Assembly (NCBI GenBank): GCA_902729315.2
Contig: LR746268.1
Span: 3,155,501 to 3,219,500 of the forward strand
Direction of reading: 5' to 3'
From: Spirodela intermedia
Taxonomy: Eukaryota; Streptophyta; Magnoliopsida; Alismatales; Araceae
Length of the DNA stretch: 64,000 nucleotides
Notes under the pieces: model-generated
Databases searched by the model: none
What the model was told of the DNA's origin: nothing
What the model saw: the letters and a program-made list of their open reading frames with translations, nothing else
Made by a program: the position numbers and the translations under genes
Part shown: one piece after another, positions 13,101-25,385 of the stretch
Numbering within the stretch: the first letter of the stretch is position 1
How the letters are laid out: each line of letters starts with the position of its first letter

Positions 13101-13831
13101 GATAGATAAACCACCTTCATTGAACAACGCCATGGTTAGAAACCCAATATGATTTTCGGACTAGATGGTTGCCTGACATCAGGGTTTCCAATTCATTGAA
13201 CAACGCCAGACATCGACTGTAAGAAGTTGGAAGCTTCTGCGCCTTGGGCCTTGCGGTTTTCCCCTCTGTGGTGGTTTTCTTCATGACGCGTCCCTCGGCC
13301 AAAGGTCAATGCTTAGGGCGCGCTCATAGGACGAAATAAGGAATGGCGGGTTTTGACGGTTTCTGGGTTCATGTCAGAATTCAAAGTCAACGTCGAAGCC
13401 TGAAGAACATTCTGGTCCTTTTAAGCCAAAAATGTGACGTCAATTGGGACTGCGGGTCTAGTCCTCGTAACGAGGGAGAGGGCCAGTCTACCAAGCCGGC
13501 CCAGTGCCCGAGAGAGGGACAGAGAGAGAGAGAGAGAGATTAGCCACGTCACCTCACCGCCCCTCTTACCGCCACGATAAAACCACTCCCGGAACCTTCA
13601 AGTTCACCCCCATCCTTGTCAATCTCTCTCCTCTCCACCGACGGCATCTATTGAACCATTCTAGCCTCGCTTTGCACAGCGAAGAAGATTGAACTGGCAC
13701 CTTCCCTTCCCGTCTCTCCCCTCCCTCGCCTCGTCTTTGTCCGCCTCTTCTATATGCCTCCTGGCCTTCGGATTCCGCCGCGTCGTCTGGTCGTCTACCG
13801 CCGGCTGTGGCGAGTCTGAGAGAAATAGGCG
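13101..13831. other. Upstream region and leader of the carboxylesterase gene
   Basis: GC content rises from about 13.2 kb toward the gene. A 17-bp direct repeat (ttcattgaacaacgcca) occurs at 13116-13132 and 13192-13208. A (GA)n tract lies at 13517-13539 and CT-rich leader-like sequence at 13600-13800. A TATA-like ctatatgcc is near 13750. A 61-codon minus-strand frame at 13117-13302 has no recognisable homologue. Confidence 0.5.
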
Positions 13832-16800
13832 ATGCCGACGGTGGCGGTGAAGCTCTACAGCGTCTTCTTCAAGCTCCTTCTGAAGCGCCGGCTGCAGACT
13901 TGGATCCAGAGTCCAGACGCCGCAGCCGCTGGGGGATCTAATTCCTTCGGGGTCTCCTGCCGTCCCGAGGAGGCGGTGGCCGCGGCGAATCCCACCTTCT
14001 CATCACTGGACGGCGTGGCGACAAAGGATATCCACATCGACCCTCTTACGTCCCTCTCTATCCGCATCTTCCTTCCCGAATCCGTCCTCCTATCGAATCC
14101 CTCCGCCGCCGCAGGTGCGATCGGTGATTCCGACCATCATCATCGCCATCCGCCTCCGCGGCCTCCACGGGGAGTTAGATCGGCCTCTGATCCGGAGGAC
14201 AACGGTATCGCCGAAGGCCCTCGCCGTTCCAGATTCAACAACGTTCCTCGCCGAAGCAGCTACGGTGGCAACGGCGTCGTCCCGACTAGCAGTTCCCCTG
14301 AACTACGCCGGAGAAGCTATGATGGCTCTGGTTTGCAGCTAGATGGAACCTACCGGGGTTACTTGCCATCCATGGATGAGCATGCAAATGGCGCCACAGC
14401 GAACCACAGGGCGGGGCGGAGGTTGCCCGTGATGCTACAGTTTCATGGGGGAGCATTCGTCTCCGGGAGCAATGATTCGGTTGCTAATGATTTCTTCTGT
14501 AGACGGATCGCAAAGCTCTGCGATATGATCGTGATAGCTGTAGGGTACAGGTTGGCGCCGGAAAGCAAGTACCCAGCTGCGTTTGACGACGGCTTCAAGG
14601 TACTTAACTGGGTTGCGAAGCAGGCGAACCTGGCAGAATGCAGTAAGTCAATGGGAAATGTGAGAGGCAGCGGGGGGGGAGGTACAGAGACAAGGAAATT
14701 GGACTTGAACAGGCATGTCGTTGATGCTTTTGGGGCGTCGATGGTGGAACCGTGGCTTGCTTCTCATGGAGACCCGTCAAGGTTTTTCATTTATCCATTA
14801 CTTTTCATTTTCTTCCTCTCTTTTTCGTGTTTGGTTGGATCTTCTGAATGACTTGGACATGAGGTTATGTGGAAGTATATTTCGTTGCATTTCAACCTAT
14901 TTCTCTGATTTGCCTTTTCCTTTCTTCTTTTGTGCTCTTGTTCGATTGGATTTGAGTTTTTTAGAACGTCAAGTAAAAAACTAACATCAAAACATCAGTT
15001 ATTAGAAGCAATACATAATTTTAATCTTGAGATGCAAAACTGGAATATTATACCAGCACGTGAACTTGGCTTACGGAAAATAAATAATAAATCAGTGTAG
15101 CTCCTTTATTATTGGGAGGTGCGGGTGTAAATTCACACTGAGTACTGGCAAACAGAGTAGTTTATGTATTTTTGACGTGATTGGTTACTAACTGATATAT
15201 CTTTTGTATTGTTTGTGCTTTATCGTCATAACTTGTATTCCTGTGGGTGAGGCTTTGAACATGTTAAATGTGTAGAAATTACTGGTGCTAGATTTTATTT
15301 TATTTTTTCTCCCAAAATAGCTAAGGTGATGCAACGTTATGATATTTTCCTTTTCTATCTCAATTGGAAACGGATGGGCCTTATCTTTTTCCATTCAAAT
15401 ACCATCTTCTGCATATAAACTTTTGCCAGTTCGGTAGCTTCTTGTTGCGAGATCTCTTGGCCTGTTTCTCCAGATTCATAGGATTTTGTCTTTCTCTGCC
15501 TCTTCCTCTGTTTATCATTTCGTCACTTTGACAGTTAACAGTCTGTTTCTTGACTGCCATTTTGTGTGCTGCAACTGCAGACTTGGGTGTTGTAGTTTCT
15601 AATGGTCATAAAATTGTGTGGGCTTGCGGATTTGTGAAGAGTTAGAGCTACAGTAGGATAGAGGCACCTATTGGTATCAAATCTGAGAGTTTCTGTGGTG
15701 GGCTAAACTATGCCCTTGGCTTTAAAACTTGGAAGAACAAGGGGACGAGACAAATTAAGCAGTCTAGACAGGAAGTTGCTTATTATTCAAGTAGCTTTCC
15801 GAGCTTCTACCTTTAACAAAGTATCTGGGTACCCATGCATGAGCAGCGGTGAGTGATCCTTCACCAAATACTGCACTTGTTTTTAACGACTTTTCTTCAA
15901 TCATGCACACGTGATATTGGCCACAGTTATGAGGGATGATTTCTTTTCAATTCTTGGCCCACGCTTTTAAATGCAGTTAAGCTTCATATGGACTTGAACA
16001 GAGTCTTGGCTTAGGACCACCTTGGTGCTTTGAATGTTTTTTTGAAAGTATGCTCACTAAAAAGAACAGGTTTGTAAAACTTTTACGGTTAAAATACTTG
16101 AAAGGGATTTATTCTCAGCGGGACGCCAAATTACTGCCCCAGATCCTCTTTGAATTCACAGTGGGCAGTTTCCCCATAAAAAAGTTTGTATGTATGTTGG
16201 TAAACGATTGTGTTTCTTCAATTGAAGTGTTGGTTGAGGTTTTGAAATTGGATTTTTCTCCGCAATTGCCAAGATTTGGAGCACTTTGGGATCCAGGCTC
16301 GACTAATTTCAAGTCGGGATATATTTCTTCTCCAGGAGATAGATTTATTTGGATATTGACCTCTTCCCCATCTGCCTCGTGTAGTGGCCACACTCCCTTG
16401 TCGAATGCTGGCATCCAGATGCCCGTGGCCATTAAAAATAGTAAATATCAGCAATTGCTTTAATGACGGGGAGAATGGTCTTGACAAATTTTGATGATTA
16501 CCTTAGTCGAGTGAGATTGCTGATATAACCAAAGAAAAATCCGAACCTGACCGGCCCTATTTTGTAGCTTCTTAATGACAGATCCGATCTGAACTTGATT
16601 CATGATGTGCTTACATTAGTTGGTGCGAGATTATTCAGTTTCTTTTTCTTTCCTGGCGCATATTTTGTGTATATTGCCTATCAAAGGCTTAATTTTCACC
16701 AATAACATTTTAATACAACATGTATGCAAAGACTGATCTCAGGTGTGAAAAATGGATTGTTAAATATTTCCCTTACTTTGTATGAAAGCAAATGTTTTTC

Positions 16801-17572
16801 CTTCTCTCTGTGGGGATGTTTCAGTCTCATTGTGCATCAATAACTCTGAAACATACATAATTTTTTATTTTACACGAAAATTAGGATCTTCGTGGTTCCT
16901 TTTTTAAATAGTTCATTGATCGCAGGTGTTAATTTTTCGTCACTATTCCTCAAGTACTTATTTGCCAAACATTGAGTTCCATGATTTTGCACATCTCTTT
17001 TTGGCTTGGGACTAAAAGCGGGATTTGAAAGCAGGTGTGTTCTCTTGGGGGTGAGCTCTGGGGGCAACATCGCAGATTTTGTGGCACGGAAGGCTGTTGA
17101 AGCGGGTCAGCTGCTCGCCCCAGTGAAGGTGGTCGCACAGGTCCTGATGTACCCTTTCTTCATCGGGAGTGTCTCCACCCACTCGGAGATCAAGCTCGCC
17201 AACTCCTACTTCTTTGACAAGTCCATGTGCACGCTTGCCTGGAAGCTCTTCCTCCCCAAAGAGGAGTTTAGCCTGGACCACCCGGCCGCCAACCCGCTTG
17301 TCCCCGGCAGGGGCCCTCCTCTGAAGCGCATGCCGCCCACGCTCACAGTCGTTGCCGAGCACGACTGGATGAGGGACCGGGCCATTGCCTACTCTGAGGA
17401 GCTCCGCAAGGTGAACGTTGACGCCCCCGTCCTCGACTACAAGGATGCTGTCCACGAATTCGCCACCCTTGACATGCTCCTCAAGACGCCGCTGGCCCAG
17501 GCCTGTGTTGAGGACATTGCCATATGGATCAAGAAGTACATATCGATCCGGGGCCACGAGTTCTCCTATTAA
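13832..17572 (+). CDS. Class I carboxylesterase (CXE16/CXE11-like, alpha/beta hydrolase)
   Basis: Soluble alpha/beta-hydrolase of the plant CXE / hormone-sensitive-lipase-like family, predicted to cleave short acyl esters; the natural substrate is unknown. Two exons, 13832..14781 and 17035..17572, join in phase 2 (ag|g, Arg317) and give 495 residues. Start MPTVAVKLYSVFFK matches the conserved N-terminus of this subgroup. Residues 90-190 are a Ser/Pro/Arg-rich insertion. Oxyanion-hole loop FHGGAFVSG (H205-A208), nucleophile elbow GVSSGG (Ser324), acid Asp427 in AEHDWMRD and His457 in AVHEFA complete the triad. The product ends RGHEFSY, typical of the group. The 2.25-kb intron is AT-rich. A 137-codon frame inside it (16050-16463) looks like chance. 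The third glycine of the usual HGGG loop is Ala here. Confidence 0.93.
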
Positions 17573-20485
17573 AAGGGATTCTTTTTCTTTTCTGGGGGAA
17601 GAAAAAAAATTAGGATATTCTTGTCCATGCGGTATAGGGCTCTTGTTGCATGTGGATCTTGTGGTATAGTCTTTTGATGATTTGTAATTCTTTGTCCATG
17701 ATCTTCATTCTGTATATTTCAGATCAATTAGGTTTTCGTATTCCAGAACATCAATCGCCATGTCCTGCTGCTGTTCCCCCTTCCACCACCCTACGAACTC
17801 ACCTTCCTTTAGTTTCTGGAAAGCTTATGGTCTAGGAACAAGTCCCTACGTTTTTCAAGTGAGCAAATATACCTACTTTGGGCCCGCTTGTTGATGGAGC
17901 GTGTACGGGGTCAAACCCATCTTTGTGGGAGGCAGGCTGGTTCCGATCATACGCCATTGTATGGCAGTCTGGATGACAGACCATCCAAGTGAGAACATTT
18001 GTATTTTATTAAATAAAGGTGGAAAGAGGTACTCACACTTATAGATCACAAGATGTGGCAACACTGAAGATATAGCCAGAATAACTGATCACTACTATAG
18101 AGAATAAATCCTCTTTAGTAGTGAACTATTTGGAAATAATATTTTGACGTTGATAAATTTGATGACCAAGAAATTAATAAGTTTTAAATATTTTCAATAT
18201 AAATATCACTTAAAAAGCTTATCATATGCTAAAATTATGCTGAACAGGTGAAACATTAACTATTTAGTAGCAACTTCTGTGAACAATGGAAGATTTCCAA
18301 GGGCTAGTACTAGAACCCTAGATCAATTGATTTACAAGACCTTTTTATTCTTACTCTTACTTGTAGAGATCTTAGTGATTGATGCTTATCACAGAAAAGT
18401 AGTTGTGGGTGCCATTGGACTTTCCTAAAGCCTCAAATCTAGATTACTAAGCTAAGCTCATAGAAAGTATCTTGTCTTAAGATGCAAATTGATGTTTGAA
18501 TATTTAGTGTTTTCAACCTAGGAAAGAGTCTGTAGAACCTAAGAGAAAGTTCTTTTGGAAAGTGAGGTAGGCAGGGGAATTGAATGACTATAAATATTAG
18601 TTTTATTGCTACCTACAAAAATAGGTGAAACCAAGGAGTCAGTACGTTGGCCAATCACAATCAAACATAAATGTGACGTTATCTTGGCCTCATGAAAACA
18701 CTAATTCGCCTATCTCTTTAATGCTATTGCATGCCACCTTTGAATTAATAGTCTTCACTAATATACTTTTATGTAACATAATTTAAATTATGATGCTCCA
18801 CACATTAACAAAACAACTTCATTGGCTAAGAAACCCATGGTTGAAAAATTGATATAAATGAACTATTCTTAATGACTCCAAACAAGCCAATAAATTACAT
18901 TCCTACTAGACTTACATTCTAAATGAGTTCAACAGCTTTGATAAGATGTACTTGAAATTCAACATTTGTTTGGAAAGTTCTAAGATCTTTATTAAGTTGG
19001 TAAGTAAAAGTGATAACTTTTTACAAAGAAAATGACAAAAACAATGCATAATTGTTGCAATATATGGTACTAGCTTATTGTCATGAAGAGGCAAGCCAAT
19101 TAGTTCAAATAACTAAGAAGTGGAAAGTGGAAAAAATATCACAAAAGTTCACCGAATAATAATGACTATAACCAAAGTTGTTGAAGAGCTAATGCTAGAT
19201 TATGACATGAGGGAAATAATTGTTTTTTGAAAATAAGAGATACATTCTATCTAATGATAGTGTGCTAGTTTTACCCTATCACCATAGCAAGATCATGTTC
19301 AATCCATATGAAATTAGAAATTTTTATTCCACTAAATAGGGATAATTCATATCTAATCGAAAGAAGAGGCCATTGAAACATTAGAGGAAGTAGGTATCCA
19401 CGCTTCTCTAAAAAGGTTTTGAAATCAGAATCTTTTTGACGACCCACAAGCATAGCACATAGAACATCTTGAATCTGAAGTAAATTAGATAAATCAACAT
19501 ATCTTGAATGTAAGAAACTTTGACTTAAGAAGAGAAGCTAAGGCATCTTAAGCCCAACTTAATTTTGAAAAAAGAAATAAGAAGGGCACAATGGTTACAA
19601 TGCTAATCTAACAAGTAAATGTTGAGTTTCAGAGCCTCATATTTTCAATTTAACAAAATGCACTAAAGGTAAAAAATATCATCTTCTATTATTTTCATAA
19701 TTTTGCTTTCACTTGAAAATGTTATAAATATTGTTCACTAACCACTAAAGTAAAGTCAACTCATCTATCTAACATATTATTATAGCTAAGACTCAAGCAA
19801 TAGTCCCTAGAATTATCTAAATGACTATTACTTGTTGGTTTCTGAAGTAGTTTAATTATTTGATGATGTGAAAGATTAATCAAAGGTTAATGAATGATAA
19901 TTTTATTATATGAAAAATGTGTAAATCATCATGTTTAGATCCAAATGAAGTTCGTAGGACTTGATCATCATTATATCTAAGGGTAAACCTTACAATGAGA
20001 ATCTTGTCTCACACATAGGTTGACCAATCATTGGAATGATAGCTGAAAGACAAACACCTTGAACAATATAATATCAAAATTCGAAAATTTCAATTTTTAA
20101 TCATCTTTATAAAAACAATTAATTCATAATTCTACTTGAGGGTAGAATCATCATATTTATATCCCCAATTGATTAAAAATTATTTTAGCTGAAAAATTAT
20201 GTCACACAAATATGTGCCAGCATTTAAAACTTTCTAATAGAGGAATAAAATACGACAAATCATGGTTCAATTTTCAAACTATGTAAATAGTTATGAAATT
20301 TACAATGTTTAGGACATTTTTTATTTATTTCTACGAGTAGCCAATTAAGGTTCACTCAACTAGCAATTGAGCCCCTAATTTGGCCTCATAAGTTAAGAAT
20401 AAAAAAATGTTCTTGCTCAAATTAGGACAAGAAGACAAAAATTAAAAGGAACTATTTATAATAAAAAAGAGAGAGCCTTAAGATC
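17573..20485. other. Spacer downstream of the carboxylesterase
   Basis: 17573-17830 is probably 3' UTR (T-rich). A small cluster of short inverted repeats (gccat-tgt-atggc, tggatg-acagac-catcca) lies at about 17955-17990. The rest is AT-rich without recognisable genes. Confidence 0.5.
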
Positions 20486-20489
20486 AATC

Positions 20490-22145
20490 TATCCTTGACG
20501 TCACTTAGTCATTGTATAGTAAATCACACAAATTTAAAATTTATAAACTAGAAAATATAATTTTTTAAATATTTAGAAGTATTTATGAACAAATATATCA
20601 ATTATAATTTAATAAAAATTTCAAAAATAGCAGTAATTTTCTAGGTCAATCACAAGGATGTGATATAATATCTAATAATTATTTAGAATTTGTTTTAAAG
20701 AACACTATTTTCTATAAATTTTATACTAGAAAATAAAAAGAAAATATATTTAAAATTCATGAAAGAGGGAAATAAAGGTGGGGACGTCAAAGATGATGTC
20801 AATGACTGGCAAACACAAATTGGGTAGAAATAGAGTTCTGTGTGGCAATTCTTATGTAAGTAATTACAAATGATTTAATTGATCAAATTAAGATCTGTAA
20901 AAGCCAGAAGAATCATAATAGAATGAAGTATATCTTGGTAAATTTAAAATCAACAAATTATCACCAAATGAAATGAAAATTAAGTTGAAAGTAAGAAAAC
21001 ACAATTTTGATGTCGAGGTGGCGATGCGTTGGTGATGTATCAGAATCCTAAACGTTCAAGATGATCATCGTGTAGTGTCCACGGCTTCAAAGGCTCTCTT
21101 TAGACAAAGACAATATAGGCAATTTTTAGATCTCCTTGCGAAGTCTAGAGATCAATAAAATAGGTCATCAAATCATCTTCGACAGTTGTCACCCGGTCGA
21201 ACGAAAAAATGGTGACTTTGCGGCTCTCTGACTATTGTCACCTAACAGAGAGAAGTTTGATGAAGGTGAGGCGCATGTCAGGGAGCTTCATCCTCAGGTC
21301 CACACAATAGGAGGAGACTCTTCATCGCATCCGGTATGCTCTCAAAAAATGGCGACTTGTCTCTCAGTGGATTGTCCTCTTCTTGGTGATAGTTTATTTG
21401 TCAATCAATTAGAGATGCTTTACTCGATGGATTTGCGATCTTTTTATTGTGAATCATTCAACAATTTTAGTAATAATGCTCTGTGAATTTTGTTGATGAG
21501 ATTTTCATCGATGATCCAGTGATTCTGGTTGCTTAATCCTTCACTAGCAATTTGTAGGAAAGTCACGATAATTAGATAAAAAAAAATGAGAGTTTTGGCT
21601 TTAAAAGGATTCGAACCCATGCTAATTGCCCACTCCTTTCTAGGGAAAGTATGACGGGGGTTTAATCTTACATCAATTGTGCGCTAAAGTTTCTAACAAA
21701 TATATAATAATATTACATTTTTTATCAAGTCCATTTCTCACATGTGTACGACCACTCCTTGCCTCACAGGTAATTGGCCACTAGTGACGTGGAAGGGGAG
21801 TGGTGCACACGTGCTCCATCGGTCCAAGCTGCTCGAGCCTCTACTCACGGCTATTCCCCGATTGTGCTTCCAACCCACTTGTAGGCCCAGCTGGCTGGTG
21901 AGTCCCCCCCATTTTGTTTTATTTTTATTTTTATTTATTTTTCTTTATTTATCTCATAAGTAAGATTATAAAAATTATAAAATATATATAAAATCACATA
22001 ATTATCCAAAAATTCACGTTAGTCAATTAAAAACTACTTTTCACACTTTAACATAAATATAAGTGGATTTATCATGAGTTAAGGCTAAAAATCTATTATT
22101 TACTAATGATTAACTCATGATAATGAAGACTTATTAATCCTCCTA
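20490..22145 (+). repeat. Dispersed repeat family, copy 1, with internal insertion
   Basis: Aligns by eye with 56195-57160 in the same orientation. Anchors are cattgtatagtaaatca (20511) versus cattgtataataaatca (56213), ttcttatgtaagtaattac (20849) versus ttcttatgtaagttattac (56543), acaaatatataataat (21696 and 56698), 'ttgccactagtgac'-like blocks, 'cccacttgtaggcccagctgg' versus 'cccacttacaggtccagctgg', and a hairpin at the 3' end. Between the second and third anchors this copy is about 690 bp longer than the other. The element type is not identified; a solo LTR or a non-autonomous element is possible. Confidence 0.7.
22070..22122. repeat. 13-bp inverted repeat (hairpin) at the repeat 3' end
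   Basis: tatcatgagttaa at 22070-22082 and its exact reverse complement at 22110-22122, with a 27-nt loop. The equivalent hairpin in the copy at 57099-57151 has one mismatch. Confidence 0.85.
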
Positions 22146-23254
22146 TTAAAAATATCTCCAAGTAAATTCTATCCAGCTTAAGACATTATTGCAACTCACA
22201 CCATTAAGATTCTTCAACTTTTGACAATCTACAACTATTTGGCACATTGAATACCTTCACCATGCCCTCCTTCACAGAAACCTCTTTTATTCTACAAGGT
22301 AAGGTGCATTTGGTTCAATATTCATTATTCTCATGCTTCAATAGAAACTTGAAGTCTTAGAGTACTTATCATATGTTTGAATATTGGCTTGTCTTAAGTC
22401 TAGTGGATAGATAAACTTGTAGATTCAATGGTATCAAAGTTATTTGAGATTCTCAAATTATGTGTTGTAATAAGTTGTAAGACTAAGAAATCTAGTAGGT
22501 GATATAGAAATGAGGTATCTAGGTTGTAAGAGGTGTTGATTTTGTGAATCAACTATATGCACTAGACTATAGTGAATATAGATGATTTCACAATAGTGGA
22601 ACCAAAATTATGATTTAGGAAGTTGACGTAGGCTAAGGAATGACCAAACCAATAGAAAAAAATGTCTTTATCTCTTTTCTTGAACTTTAAAGATTAAACA
22701 AATAATTTGAAGACATGAAACAAGAAAATTTATGAAAGATAAATGCACTCCCCTTCCAAGGACTCAATAATTTTGACTATTGCTTTTGAGAAAATATTTC
22801 TATAAGAATATAAAAATCATGAAACAATATATGAGACATTACATGAATTTTGAGATATCTCCTACTCTTCTAAAGCACCTACACAATTTTTAAAACTTTG
22901 ATTCAGAGTTTTGATTGATCAAGGCTAACTCCAGGGTGAGTTTCCAATTGATTTGATTCTTTTGATCTTAAAGGCTGAGCTTTAATGTTGGAAGAAAGCT
23001 TTCAGCATAATGTTTTAAGCTTGAGTTTTGATTTGTGTAATTGTTTTGGGTTCATACTAATAGGAAATAATCACTAGTAGTGAGTCCTTATAAGCACTTG
23101 GAACATTTCTATAGTCATTAATCCATAACATTGTACGAGATGTTGCCTCATATTTCAACATGTGAGAGGCTACTTTGAGGAGAAGTAAAGTCTACTAGCT
23201 CTTTAAATATTTGTTTACTTTTTGTAGGTTTTAGATAATTTTCCTTATTTTGTG
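22146..23254. other. AT-rich spacer with a primer-binding-site-like motif
   Basis: No gene recognised. tggtatcaaagtt at 22429-22441 resembles the initiator-Met tRNA primer-binding site (tggtatcagagc) of plant LTR retrotransposons and follows a possible LTR end (gattca). No intact flanking LTR or gag could be recognised. Confidence 0.35.
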
Positions 23255-24260
23255 TTAAGTTAGTAGATATATAAGTAGACACAAGTTGGGTTGGGTCAAC
23301 AAACTAAGTTAATATAGTGAACAATAATTAGAGATTGGCAAATAATTTTATAGTGATTTGGCCTTCCTTAACCTATAGGTACTTACCAAGGGATCTGATC
23401 CTTGGTTACACTACACAAGTTCTTAAAGAATTACAACTGAAATATGTAAGATCAGAAATTTCCCTTATAGATTTTATAGGTATATGTGTCCATATTATAC
23501 ACCTAGGCACTAACTTGTCTCATTGCACTTGTTAGTACTTCCTATAGTTAATTCACATATAAAAATAACGCAAGTATACTAATAAACCAATTTTAAAGTT
23601 GGGAAAATGGTCTTCCTTGATTTTTTAGATGTTTGAATGCTTCTAAAAGTTTTGGCAAGTTACATTTATAACAAAAGAGAGGATGAGAAATTTCAGCATT
23701 AATAGAACAAATTGATGTCATTGAGGTGTGTTTTTAAAAATTTTGAGATAGAATTTTTAATCATTATTCAAATCATTAAAATGTGATAGCTCTAATAGTT
23801 TTTGTCTTCCTCCATGTTGTCTTGGAGAATATTTATGTAGTCACTATTTGTTGGACTGACTTTTGACTGGGTTGATATATAGATATATTAGGTGGCAATT
23901 TTTAAGGTTTTTTAATCCTTTAGCATATCCAAAGATATGTCAAAGTTGGTCAAAAATATTCTAGCACATTTTAAGTGATCCTATAATGACTTATGTGTTA
24001 GATATTTGAAATAGAATATTCGTTTCTCTCTCCAGATATTTGATTTAACATAGTTGGGTCAACCTATGGGTCAACAAATTTAATATCTTTACACTCAACT
24101 TTTTCTCTTTAGTTTGACAAATCGATAATTGTGTCAATTCACCAAGTTGATCACTAGGTCAACCAATGAGTTGACCCACTAATGACTTGTCCATATTAAT
24201 TTCTAAGATATTTTTCCTTCATTTTGGTTCCAACTTTCTTATATTTATGATTGCTTTGTG
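23255..24260 (+). repeat. Decayed LTR-like dispersed repeat, copy B
   Basis: Counterpart of 7765-8740 (see the anchors there). Divergence is heavy, with numerous indels, indicating an old duplication or independent ancient insertions. Confidence 0.5.
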
Positions 24261-25040
24261 CCTAAAAGCATAATCAAAACAATAGTGAGCTAGATGTAAT
24301 AATCTAAATCTTCATTCAATGATTATTAAATAAAATATTTATGACATTTTTTATATTTTATGATTATTTACCTACATCAAAATACTAAAACTAATCATTA
24401 TTTGACAGACTAGTGAAATACATAAATATATGACATTTAGTAACAAAAAGTATATGAAAATTCTTATTTAGTAGGTCATATTGAATAAGAAAAAAAAACT
24501 CACCAATGACACACTAGTATGTCTAAGTTGAATCTTCATCAACAATAATTCAAGCTAGTGAAGGTTTGAAAAACACTTCTAACTATAGGCTAAAAAATTA
24601 TGGTAAACTAAGTTTTAGAACCAACTATTGTAATGTTTAATTTATTTCTCTTTCATATTATTCAGTCCACAGAAGTATAAGTTATTACTATTAGTAACTA
24701 CCTATGAACTCTTGGGTATTTTAAAATCTATGAATGTAGAATAGTGCATTCATGCCCTTCATTTTGATACTACAAGTAAAATTTTATTTATGTAATATTT
24801 ACAGAATATTCAACAAAGTTCATGAGAGCTTGTGTAAGAAGATTAACACTTCCTCGAATTATGCAACATATATATTGATGTTGCTTGTGTGATCCTATGG
24901 CTAACAAATGAATTCAATGAGTCATTTCTTGAGATATTTATTTGTTGGAACTAATACAACATCCTAGAGTTTGTATATAAGTATAAGGGAACTAATGCCA
25001 ACTGACATGATGAAATACCCAGAAAATATCTAAATATTAG
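24261..25040. other. AT-rich spacer
   Basis: No coding region, RNA gene or clear repeat recognised. Confidence 0.5.
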
Positions 25041-25385
25041 AGTCATTAGCAAGATTTGAACTTATAACCTAAATGATGAGTCATAATCCTTAGTGAGAAA
25101 AAAAACTGAAAATCATAGAATATTAAGTCAAGTGCAAGATTCAAACTCAAAACCTAAATGACAATAAGTCAAAAGCCATAGCAAAAAATATTTTAAAAAT
25201 ACAAAATATAAAAGGCACCAACAAGTATCAAACTTATAACCTAAATAGTAGTAAATTGGAAACCTTAGTGAAGAAATACGTAAAAAATAAAAGTATCAAA
25301 GTCTCTAGTAAAACTTGAAGTCATAATTTGTACAGTAGCACATCGGAAGCTTATGAGAGAAGATATTTAAAAAATTACAAAAGAA
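25041..25385. repeat. Degenerate tandem repeat, about 4 units of 85-87 bp
   Basis: Four successive units share the core aacctaaatga/aacctaaatag at 25066, 25151, 25238 and, weakly, 25325 (spacings 85, 87, 87). Each core is preceded by 'caag-attt/ttc-gaact'-like sequence and followed by an 'agtca/agtaa ... cctta/gccata ... aaaaa' tail. Units are diverged, so the array is old. Confidence 0.7.

Noticed and set aside
16050-16463. 137-codon frame in the carboxylesterase intron
   Set aside because: Low similarity to any known fold, placed mid-intron, with no splice or promoter signals; likely chance.
17955-17990. Short inverted repeats as a terminator or MITE end
   Set aside because: Arms are only 5-6 bp and unaccompanied by a target duplication; expected by chance.
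21605-21620. ggattcgaaccc as the T-arm of a tRNA gene
   Set aside because: The flanking bases do not form a T stem and no A-box, anticodon stem or acceptor pairing could be drawn.
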